A stretch of 64,000 bases of DNA from the NCBI RefSeq assembly GCF_030317105.1, contig NZ_JASZYG010000011.1, forward strand, positions 1-64,000, read 5' to 3'. The position numbers were made by a program, and so were the translations under genes. How positions within the stretch are numbered: the stretch's first letter is position 1; each line of letters opens with the position of its first letter. This DNA comes from Variovorax brevis. Lineage in GTDB: Bacteria > Pseudomonadota > Gammaproteobacteria > Burkholderiales > Burkholderiaceae_C. Below the pieces are notes generated by a model. The model ran no database searches, had not been told where the DNA came from, and worked only from the letters and a program-made list of their open reading frames with translations. Positions 17,976 to 24,649 of the stretch are shown here, piece by piece.

Positions 17976-18074
17976 TCGCTGCATGGCCGATGCGGATCCG
18001 GGCGGCCCAGAGCAACGATTGCGTCGGCACCTCAATACAGACCGGGTGAGCCGATCCTCGTGCATCATGTGCAA

Positions 18075-18800
18075 ATGACTCAGTCCCCGCTGTTGGCACA
18101 CGTGAGCGATGGCGTCATGACGCTGTCGCTGAATCGTCCCGACAAACTCAACGCCATCGACAACGACGTCGCGCAGGCCCTCCTCGAGGCAATCGACGGT
18201 GCGGCCGCGGACACCACAGTCCGTGCCCTGCGCGTGCGCGGCAACGGAAGAGCCTTTTGCGCTGGCCGCGACGTGAGCGCCGCGCCGACCGAGCGCGATC
18301 TGGCGCTTGTGCAAGCAGTCGCCACTTCACTTGTCCGGCTGGACAAGCCTGTTCTATTCGCGGTCCACGGTTGGACGATTGGCGCCGGACTCGAATGGAT
18401 GCTCAATGCGGACGTCGTCGTTGCTGCCACCACCAGTCGCTTCAAGCTTCCGGAAGCATCGCTCGGCGTGTTCGTCACCGGCGGCTTGAGCGCCACGCTT
18501 CCTGCCTACGCTGGCCTGAGCCGAGCCAAGGCGCTCACGCTTCTCGGAGACGAGTTCACTCCAGAGGAAGCCTGCGCCTGGGGCCTCGTCTGGCGAGTTG
18601 TAGTGCCTGAAGACCTGGAGGCGGTTTCAGTCCAGCTTGCAAAGCGGCTTGCTTCCCTGCAACCGGCGGTTGCGCGTCAGTTCAAGAGAGTCTTCAACCA
18701 GATAGGCCTCCAGAACTTCGATGACGCAGTACGTCTGGAAACCGAGGCGCAAAGACTGCTCGGCCCAGGGGCTGATGCGACAAGGAGCGGCAGTACTTAA
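18075..18800 (+). CDS. Enoyl-CoA hydratase/isomerase (crotonase) family protein
   Basis: The 241-residue crotonase-fold protein has NRPDKLNAIDND near the N-terminus. The first oxyanion-hole segment is GRAFCAGRDV and the second is HGWTIGAGLEWML. At the position of the second catalytic Glu of hydratases it has KLPEASLGVFVTGG. Start ATG 18075 is chosen; a GTG at 18060 is also possible. It follows the Bug gene by 100 bases and may belong to the tcu transcript. The C-terminus (GADATRSGST) is somewhat short for the family. The reaction could be hydration, isomerisation or C-C cleavage. Confidence 0.75.
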   Translation: MTQSPLLAHVSDGVMTLSLNRPDKLNAIDNDVAQALLEAIDGAAADTTVRALRVRGNGRAFCAGRDVSAAPTERDLALVQAVATSLVRLDKPVLFAVHGWTIGAGLEWMLNADVVVAATTSRFKLPEASLGVFVTGGLSATLPAYAGLSRAKALTLLGDEFTPEEACAWGLVWRVVVPEDLEAVSVQLAKRLASLQPAVARQFKRVFNQIGLQNFDDAVRLETEAQRLLGPGADATRSGST

Positions 18801-19393
18801 GTTTTCGATTGGTTTGCAGGCGGCCGCAAGCGCGATGGTGCCAAGCACTTGCGCGTTGCCATCGTCCCGCACGGTGGCCGAGCTCACCGGCCTGCACCGC
18901 TTGGCCCATGCGAGTGTGCGCAAGGACACGATCGCATAGTTGGGGCTGAGGGGCAGTCCCCCAATTTTCATCCGCTCCCAGAAATAGTCGTCCGCAACAC
19001 TACGGCTGGATTCGGGCAAAAAGATCACAAGACAGGAAGGGGGCGGCTTTTGCGAGTTCTAGCCCAGGATTGTCGCCATGTGAGTGACTGCTCTTCGCAG
19101 TTCTGTTTGTAGAACCGAACTTCCGCAGTGGGCCCAACTGAATCGTAGACCGGCCGCGCCGAAGGATCGCATTCGCCACGACACGCTGGCAACAGCGGCC
19201 AATAGCCCATTCCGAACCCATTGAATCGCGATTCGATGACCGACCGAACGAGCGAAACGGTGGATGCATCTATGGTGCTATCGAGCGTTTGCGGGTCGCT
19301 CTCTGGGAAGAGGGGCGCCAAGCTTGCGCCTGGGCGGCAGTCACGCCAAGATTCGCTTTCCGGATCTGTGCGAGCCCAACCGAGGAGAGCCGA
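18801..19393. other. Intergenic region between crotonase and small genes
   Basis: Nearly 600 bases with no recognisable family on either strand. A minus-strand open frame (18627-19028) overlaps the crotonase 3' end and matches nothing I know. A 20-base patch at 18973-19000 resembles the outer flank of the ISKra4 element at 3118-3152, suggesting an old insertion. Confidence 0.3.
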
Positions 19394-19651
19394 ATGAGCC
19401 TGATGACCGTCGACCTTTATCAAAGCGCAACCAACGCCGACAAGTTCCTCGCCGTCCCTGCCGGCGTCGATCCAACCGGGCTCACAGGACCGATGGTCTT
19501 CGACAAGGACTACGCGCAGGTTGTGCGGTTCCAAGAGGGCTTCGAGTTCGATCCCGAAGAATCGTATTCCGGGGCGAATGCCGCCAAGATCGCCGCGGAC
19601 ATCCTGACCGTGAAGTGGGCGCTCTACGAGCGCGAGTTCGGCGCCGTCTGA
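19394..19651 (+). CDS. Hypothetical protein (85 aa)
   Basis: A small acidic protein begins MSLMTVDLYQSATNADKFLA at ATG 19394, preceded by GAGGAGAG, a good ribosome-binding site. It ends KWALYEREFGAV. It contains no signal peptide or membrane helix and no motif I recognise. The strong Shine-Dalgarno sequence and codon use support it as a real gene. A short membrane-protein gene follows 22 bases later. Confidence 0.55.
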   Translation: MSLMTVDLYQSATNADKFLAVPAGVDPTGLTGPMVFDKDYAQVVRFQEGFEFDPEESYSGANAAKIAADILTVKWALYEREFGAV

Positions 19652-19673
19652 TCACCCGCGCCCGGATGGCAAC

Positions 19674-19847
19674 ATGCATAGCAACAAAGGTCAAGGCACC
19701 TCTTGTCACGATCCATTGGCGACGAAGAGCGAGCTGTCCGCAGCCATGAACAAGCAAGCCTGGATAGTCATTGGCGCCATGATGACGCTTTGCACGCTAT
19801 TGACTGGCGCTGTCTTCTACATTGCGCGCCACATCCACCCAAATTAG
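19674..19847 (+). CDS. Small single-pass membrane protein (57 aa or 33 aa)
   Basis: The frame from ATG 19674 encodes 57 residues; an internal ATG at 19746 would give 33 residues beginning MNKQAWIVIGAMMTLCTLLT. The hydrophobic stretch is a clear membrane helix ending FYIARHIHPN. GGATGG lies just before the upstream ATG. A strong hairpin (19846-19881) begins at the stop codon. No function can be assigned. Confidence 0.45.
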   Translation: MHSNKGQGTSCHDPLATKSELSAAMNKQAWIVIGAMMTLCTLLTGAVFYIARHIHPN

Positions 19848-19881
19848 CGCTCAGGCCTACGATCGTAGGTTAGTGAGCGCT
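19846..19881. terminator. Strong nested hairpin after the small membrane gene
   Basis: AGCGCTCA at 19846-19853 pairs with TGAGCGCT at 19874-19881, and between them CCTACGATCGTAGG (19856-19869) is a perfect palindrome. It overlaps the stop codon of the small gene. There is no T-run after it, so it is either a terminator without a U-tract or a protein-binding/recombination site. Confidence 0.4.
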
Positions 19882-19959
19882 TCAGGTGGCGGCTTGGCCT
19901 GTAGGCTGGCGGTCAAACACGACGGCGATAGCGAGCGGCGTGTGAGAAAAGGATGCGCT

Positions 19960-20160
19960 TGGTGATTGGAACGTGGCAGCTACGAAGGAGTTGGTGGCGC
20001 TCGGTATCAAGGACTTCCGGCAAACCTCCTTCAAACCGTATCGAGTAATTTACCGCGTCGCCGCCACCCAAGTCGTGATCTACCTGACTGTCGATGGCCG
20101 CCGGGACATGCAATCAGTATTGGCGCCGCCGACTGCCCGATGCTTAGAGGCCCACATGAC
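19960..20160 (+). pseudogene. RelE/ParE-type toxin, C-terminal fragment
   Basis: The frame contains ALGIKDFRQTSFKPYRVIYR and VVIYLTVDGRRDMQSVLA, the typical C-terminal half of ParE/RelE-family toxins. The N-terminal helices are missing, and the last few codons are shifted by one base relative to the expected RRLLDA-type ending. No antitoxin gene is adjacent. The relic lies directly outside the left tip of the Tn7-like element at 20192. Confidence 0.6.
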
Positions 20161-20373
20161 TCACCCATGCGCATGCAAACTGCTGCAGTCACGTAGAAGA
20201 AAGTAAATCCATTTCACACGTGACGGTAAAAGTAAGACTGCGCATGATCTGAAGCGCCTTGTGCCCCGTCAAGCCGCATCCAGCAAGGGGTTGGCCATTT
20301 TAGAAAGCAAATGTGATACCGCTGTTCCGGCATCGCCCAGGTAGCGCGCACCATGGTTGGGTGCGAGCGACTT

Positions 20374-20815
20374 TCAACCGATAGCAGCGCGGGTCACCGC
20401 CGCGCGCGCCTTTGGCGCAAGGCGCCTGTCAAAGGCCGCCGGCGCGTAGCCGAGAGAGGAGTAGCAGCTGCGGCAGTGTTTGCAGCGAAAGGGCGAGTCA
20501 AGCAACTCTGCATCGAGCCTGTAGGCCGATTGCCGACCGCAATGTCGACAGCCATCGCGCAGCGGTTCGCCGTAGATCGGGCGATGCGCATGGCGCTCGA
20601 GTTGGAACAAACGGCTGTGGTAGGCCGCACTCACGCAGCACGGGCAGAATCGCAGGAACTGGCTCATATCGTTTCCGGCGTGGCAGATGCTCTCGCGCAC
20701 GCTGCGCCGAGATATTCCGAGCAATTGCGCGACCCGTGCGACGTTGATAGCGGCGATCGCGGACACCCTCGTAGGGATCAATCGGACGGCCACACAACTG
20801 CGACATCACGAGGTG
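20374..20815 (-). pseudogene. TniQ/TnsD-family protein, fragment
   Basis: The leftward frame contains FLRFCPCCVSAAYHSRLFQL followed by CRHCGRQ and FRCKHCRSCYS, a zinc-finger arrangement typical of TniQ/TnsD target-selection proteins. It is preceded by an HTH-like segment (VARVAQLLGISRRSVRESIC). A one-base frame change near 20760 separates a further N-terminal piece (LCGRPIDPYEG). Only about 140 to 150 residues remain, compared with 300 or more in intact proteins. Its position just inside the left tip supports the Tn7-like assignment. Confidence 0.5.
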
Positions 20816-20953
20816 GCCCTGGCAACCGATTCATGTGAGCGAATTTCCACAGCATGCTGACCACCGACTCGTAGGGTTGAACCCAACGCCCGCTGAACGG
20901 CCCTGAAGGGAGCAACGACTGCGCCCGGCCCAGGCCCGCATATCGCGTACTGA

Positions 20954-22645
20954 TCAAGGGTCCTTGAGAAGTGCGGCCAGGGCGGGATCGATGGCGCCGT
21001 GGGGGGACGCCGGCTCGGCATCGATGCTGTCCTTAAGCGCTGCGAGCAAGTCATCGAGTTCGGCGTCGGCGGCCGGCTCGGCTGCGGGGGCCGCGCTGAT
21101 AGCAGCTGCACTCGGCGGCATGGGATCGTCGGCCGGTTCGGCCAGTCCATCGGCCGGCGTCCACGGGCCCGCGAGTGGCGTGCCGGCCAGCGACAGGAAG
21201 TTGCCAAGGCGAAGCTCCGGGCGGCCCCGGAGTGCCAGCACGGGGATGAAGCCCAGGCCGAGCACCTCGGCCGCCGAACGTTCGCTCAGCAGGCGCTCGG
21301 TGCCGGGCAGTGCCACTGTCTCGCCGTCGGGATCGGTGTGGAAGAAGAAGGGCATGTCGCCAACGCTCAGCAGCCGGCCCGGCGCCTGCCGGACGCCAGC
21401 ACCGCGGGCGTGTTCGCCCAGCAGCACCGCCGCGAGCACGGCCGGGTTGCCCCAGAGCAGGGTCTTCAGTCCGGCCTGTGCGTCGAACTCCTCGAACGCG
21501 AAGGCGTCGATCGGATCGGTGTGGGCCCCATACGGCGTTCGCAGCAGGAAGCGCGGCACAGCCAAAGCCAGGAAACGTGCAGCCGGCAGTTCGCGCAGCG
21601 CCTTCCACGCAGCGACGACGCGCGGGTGCATGTCCTCCACCCGCATGCCGATGCAGTCTCGCCCCACCGCCGCAATGAACGGTGCGCGAGCGCGGGCTGC
21701 GATGCCTGCGATGCGCCCGAGCAGTTCGGCATGCGGCGGCGTCATCTCGAAGCCGTAGTGGCCGATCAGGGCCGACAGGGATCCCTGATGCGCGTCCAAT
21801 GCGGGCTGCTCGACCAGGAGTCGGTACAGGCCAGTGTCTTCGATTTGGTCGGTTGCGCTAAGGTCGGCGGCGAACTCCTCGGCGCTGATGTCGTAGAGCA
21901 CGATCTCGAGCGTCTCGTCGGTCTCGACGCGCCGTACGATGAAGTCCAGGGATCGCCAGGCGGCCTCCAGGCACTGGAAGTCCGGGTCGTGCAGCACACC
22001 GCGCATCGCGGCCGACAGCGCATCGTCGACGGCGGCCGTCAGGCCAGGCACGTCGGGCGCGGCAGCTTGGACCACATGCGGCGCGACGATTCGCTGCAGC
22101 AAGGTGTCGATCGGGCCGGGTGGCGGCGCGAAGGCCGCCGGCAAACCGACCAGACGGGCGAAATCACTGAGCTTGGCGTCCACGCGCAGCGTGTTGCCGC
22201 GGGCCCGCGACGGCGCGACGGCGGCCGCAGCGGCGGGCGCGGCGGCAGCCCATGCCCGGACCTCGGCCGCCGCGGCTGCGAAGGTTCGGGGATCGGCCAG
22301 CCGCTGCCGGAGGCGGGCCAGCCCAGAGAAGAGCGAGAGGTTTGAACCGAGGGTGTCGGGATGCAGGTCGTCGAGCGAGCCGAGCCGCAGCTCCATGCCG
22401 CCCTCAGCGGGACCACCCAGCGGCAGACGCAAGGTGGTGCCGAACGACGCGATGACCTTGTCGATGGTGTCCACGTCGAGCCGCAGCGGCTTGCAGTGTG
22501 CAAGCTCGTCGCTGCTGCGCCGTTCGCCGCGGTGAGCACGGCCCGAGAAGTCGCCCAGCAAGGCAATGCGGAAAGCCCCGGACGAAACCAAGCTCGGGGC
22601 CGGTTTGCTGGCCTGGAGCCGGCCGAAATTGAAGATGGTGCCCAT
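20954..22645 (-). CDS. T6SS contractile sheath protein, TssB-TssC fusion (orphan)
   Basis: The 563-residue protein starts at ATG 22645, 11 bases after GGAGG. The first 130 residues resemble the small sheath subunit TssB (FRIALLGDFSGR, then VDTIDKVIASFGTTLRLPLG and LGSLDDLHPD). From about residue 220 it follows the large subunit TssC (FQCLEAAWRSLDFIVRRVET, FMVAVGRD-like FIAAVGRD, RFLLRTPYG, FFFHTDPDG). The C-terminus is Ala- and Pro-rich. Sheath subunits form the contractile tube of type VI secretion in the cytoplasm. No other T6SS gene is present in the window, so it is either a stray copy or part of a dispersed system. Confidence 0.7.
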   Translation of the reverse strand: MGTIFNFGRLQASKPAPSLVSSGAFRIALLGDFSGRAHRGERRSSDELAHCKPLRLDVDTIDKVIASFGTTLRLPLGGPAEGGMELRLGSLDDLHPDTLGSNLSLFSGLARLRQRLADPRTFAAAAAEVRAWAAAAPAAAAAVAPSRARGNTLRVDAKLSDFARLVGLPAAFAPPPGPIDTLLQRIVAPHVVQAAAPDVPGLTAAVDDALSAAMRGVLHDPDFQCLEAAWRSLDFIVRRVETDETLEIVLYDISAEEFAADLSATDQIEDTGLYRLLVEQPALDAHQGSLSALIGHYGFEMTPPHAELLGRIAGIAARARAPFIAAVGRDCIGMRVEDMHPRVVAAWKALRELPAARFLALAVPRFLLRTPYGAHTDPIDAFAFEEFDAQAGLKTLLWGNPAVLAAVLLGEHARGAGVRQAPGRLLSVGDMPFFFHTDPDGETVALPGTERLLSERSAAEVLGLGFIPVLALRGRPELRLGNFLSLAGTPLAGPWTPADGLAEPADDPMPPSAAAISAAPAAEPAADAELDDLLAALKDSIDAEPASPHGAIDPALAALLKDP

Positions 22646-22734
22646 GCCAAATGTTCCTCCTTGGCGCGCGAAGGGACAAGTACCGTCAACGCGGCGTGCG
22701 GCAGGTCGGCCCAGGCATTGGCGCGCCACGCGCC

Positions 22735-22935
22735 GTCGAGCCGCCCGCTGTCGGACGGCGAACAGCAAATGCTGGCGATGGCTCGCGTGTGGTGGGCGAA
22801 CCCCGGCTGCTGCTGATCGAGGAGTTGACCGAGGGCCAGGCGCCGAAGATTGACGAGATCTTCCAACTCATGGACCGCTGCGCCGCGAAGGCATCCCGAT
22901 CGTCAAGGGTGAAGCCGCCCCAGATTGGGTGATCG
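22735..22935 (+). pseudogene. LivF-type ABC transporter ATPase, C-terminal fragment
   Basis: Three frames together give LSDGEQQMLAMAR (the ABC signature and following helix), VVGEPRLLLIEELTEGQAPK (Walker B region, with Glu-Glu in place of the usual Asp-Glu) and LRREGIPIVK. This is a LivF-type branched-chain amino-acid transporter ATPase broken by two frameshifts. It begins about 90 bases right of the T6SS gene start, in the opposite orientation. It is non-functional. Confidence 0.65.
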
Positions 22936-22969
22936 AGGTCTACCCTGCAAATGTTCACCGCGATCCTCG

Positions 22970-23125
22970 CCGGTGGGAAGCAGGCCGCCCGACACGGCGG
23001 ACCGGACATGTAGGCTGTTCAGATTCTCGTTACCACGCCGCTTCGGATGTGGTCAACCAAGGGCGCATGAACGGGAAAAAGCGAACTGGGCTGCAAATGC
23101 GCAGGTCACGCAGACCGCGTGGCCG
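22970..23125 (-). pseudogene. Fragment of a citrate lyase alpha subunit (citF) gene
   Basis: Read on the minus strand, about 150 bases match at nucleotide level the segment 41600-41750 inside the intact citF of this window. Shared landmarks are the codons for GLRDLRIA, FPVHAPLVEH, SGVVTRI and AYMSGP, in the same order. Several single-base indels break the frame. It is the only duplicated metabolic sequence seen in the window and marks past recombination or capture of a citF-bearing fragment. Confidence 0.6.
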
Positions 23126-23254
23126 GCCCTAAAGGCTACCTCCTGACAAGGCGAGCATACTGGCGTTCTTTCGCCGCTCTTTGGCATCCCGCTATCGCGG
23201 GTGTGTGGCCGCAGACCGTGATGGAATCTTTTCGTTTACCAGAAGGAGACCAGG

Positions 23255-24001
23255 ATGAACAAGCAAAAAGTGGTATTGGTGACAGGCGGCATGGGCGGTC
23301 TGGGCGAGACGATCTCCACCAAGATGGTCGATGCCGGCTACAAGGTGGTCGTGACCTACTCGCCGGGCAACAGCAAGCATGGCGAGTGGGTGAAGGACAT
23401 GAAGGCCAAGGGCTACGACATCACGGCCGTGGCCTGCGATGTCTCCGACTTCGATTCCTGCACCAAAGCAGTTGCCGAAGCGCAGAGCAAGGCTGGCCCG
23501 GTCGACGTGCTGGTCAACAACGCCGGCATCACCCGCGACACGACCTTCAAGAAGATGGACAAGGTCAACTGGGACGCGGTCCTGCGTACCAACCTCGACA
23601 GCCTGTTCAACATGACCAAGCAGGTGGCCGACGGCATGGTCGATCGCAGCTGGGGCCGCATCATCAATATCTCGTCGGTCAACGGCTCGAAAGGGGCCTT
23701 CGGCCAGACCAACTACTCGGCCGCCAAGGCCGGTGTGCATGGCTTCACCAAGGCGTTGGCCCTCGAGGTCGCCCGGAAGAACGTGACCGTTAACACCATC
23801 TCGCCGGGCTACATCGGCACCAAGATGGTCACGGCCATTCCTGAAGAGGTGCTGAACACGAAAATTCTCCCGCATATTCCGGTCGGCCGCCTCGGAAAGC
23901 CAGAAGAGGTGGCGGGCCTCGTCATCTACCTCGCCTCGGAGGAAGCCGCCTTCATCACCGGCGCCAACATTGCTATCAACGGCGGACAGCACATGCAATG
24001 A
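23255..24001 (+). CDS. phaB: Acetoacetyl-CoA reductase (PhaB-type SDR)
   Basis: The 248-residue SDR has TGGMGGLGETI at residues 10-20, NNAG at 88-91 and the catalytic Ser140, Tyr154 and Lys158 (NYSAAKAG). Segments YSPGNSKHGEWVKDMKAKGY and SVNGSKGAFGQTNYSAAK are characteristic of NADPH-dependent acetoacetyl-CoA reductases that make (R)-3-hydroxybutyryl-CoA for polyhydroxybutyrate. A strong AAGGAGA precedes the ATG. phaC and phaA are not nearby. The gene sits alone between relics inside the Tn7-like element and is intact. Confidence 0.88.
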   Translation: MNKQKVVLVTGGMGGLGETISTKMVDAGYKVVVTYSPGNSKHGEWVKDMKAKGYDITAVACDVSDFDSCTKAVAEAQSKAGPVDVLVNNAGITRDTTFKKMDKVNWDAVLRTNLDSLFNMTKQVADGMVDRSWGRIINISSVNGSKGAFGQTNYSAAKAGVHGFTKALALEVARKNVTVNTISPGYIGTKMVTAIPEEVLNTKILPHIPVGRLGKPEEVAGLVIYLASEEAAFITGANIAINGGQHMQ

Positions 24002-24009
24002 GCACGCTG

Positions 24010-24339
24010 GCGAAGTGCGTCGATCATTCTGGCCAGCTTTCGGCGCTGGGCCTCGTTCATTGGCTGGTCAAACGACAGGGTCGGTCTCCCTTCCGGTCGA
24101 CGACGAGTGAGGCGATGCGATTGCCCAAGTCGTCCTTCTGGATTCTGGCGCTTGCCGTTGAGCGTCGCCCTGCGCGGTGAGTCCGCAGGGGCGGACAGGG
24201 CGTTCGCAGAGGCGCAGCACCCGCCGGATCGGCTTCCAGGCGAAGCCACTAATCGAATTCGATTGAACCGCCGGCCAGTTTGAGGCTGAAGCCTTCGAGC
24301 TGCGAAGCACCTCGTGGGCGTGGCGCGAAATTCCCTCAT
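24010..24339 (-). pseudogene. TnsA-like endonuclease, decayed copy 2
   Basis: From ATG 24339 the nucleotide sequence follows the tnsA-like gene at 4655-5158, for example at the codons for LEGFSPKL, LEADP and LCERP, but indels scatter the match over three frames. No frame encodes more than a short stretch of the homologous protein. It lies just inside the right tip of the element, as copy 1 does, and ends next to the phaB stop codon. Confidence 0.6.
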
Positions 24340-24520
24340 GATTCAACAACACCTTGCGCAGCCCTCGCGCCTTGGATTCGCGAAGTATCGAATTTGATTT
24401 GCGCGGTTGCGAAGTACCGGATTTACTTTCTTTCTTGCGACGGTAAATCTGTGACTGCGAGAGCAGCCCCCAGAGGCAAGCGGGGCGCGTAGCCGGCTAT
24501 CGGATTTACTTTCTTCTACG
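24340..24520. repeat. End of a Tn7-like element (tnsA side), copy 2
   Basis: This region repeats 5159-5336 in the same orientation. Reading inward: tip CGTAGAAGAAAGTAAATC, then an internal AAGAAAGAAAGTAAATCCGG and two motifs of the type AAATYCGRTACTTCGC, and then the tnsA start. The short repeats probably bind a TnsB-type transposase. Confidence 0.6.
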
Positions 24521-24608
24521 GGTGGCGCGCCTTTTGACTTCGTCTAACCGCGGTGCTGGATTGATGAGACGTGCGCGGTGATCCCTACGACCAGTCCAAA
24601 CGGCTAAC

Positions 24609-24633
24609 GCCGCCGGCGTACCTCGCCGGCGGC
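24609..24633 (-). terminator. Hairpin downstream of the MFS gene
   Basis: GCCGCCGGCG and CGCCGGCGGC form a 10-bp perfect stem with a 5-base loop, 17 bases beyond the MFS stop codon in the leftward direction. A weak run of T follows on the minus strand. It probably ends the RraA-RraA-MFS transcript. Confidence 0.55.
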
Positions 24634-24649
24634 AATCGGTTTGTTGGTT

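Larger units (their letters stand above)
20192..24520. mobile_element. Decayed Tn7-like element with captured genes
   Basis: Both tips read inward CGTAGAAGAAAGTAAATC: 20192-20209 on the plus strand and 24503-24520 on the minus strand. In the leftward reading a tnsA relic lies behind the right tip and a tniQ relic lies before the left tip, which is the gene order of Tn7-type elements (A first, target-selector last). The middle, where tnsB and tnsC would be, holds instead a T6SS sheath gene, livF and citF relics and phaB. Both internal tip repeats (GACGGTAAA near each end) are visible. The five flanking bases do not match as a target duplication. Confidence 0.55.

Noticed and set aside
18627..19028. 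Minus-strand open frame overlapping the crotonase 3' end
   Set aside because: It has an open frame and plausible composition but no recognisable family, no ribosome-binding site and a large overlap with a good gene. Left as unassigned.
20999..22345. Long plus-strand open frame opposite the T6SS gene
   Set aside because: GC-rich shadow frame; the minus strand encodes a clear TssB-TssC protein.
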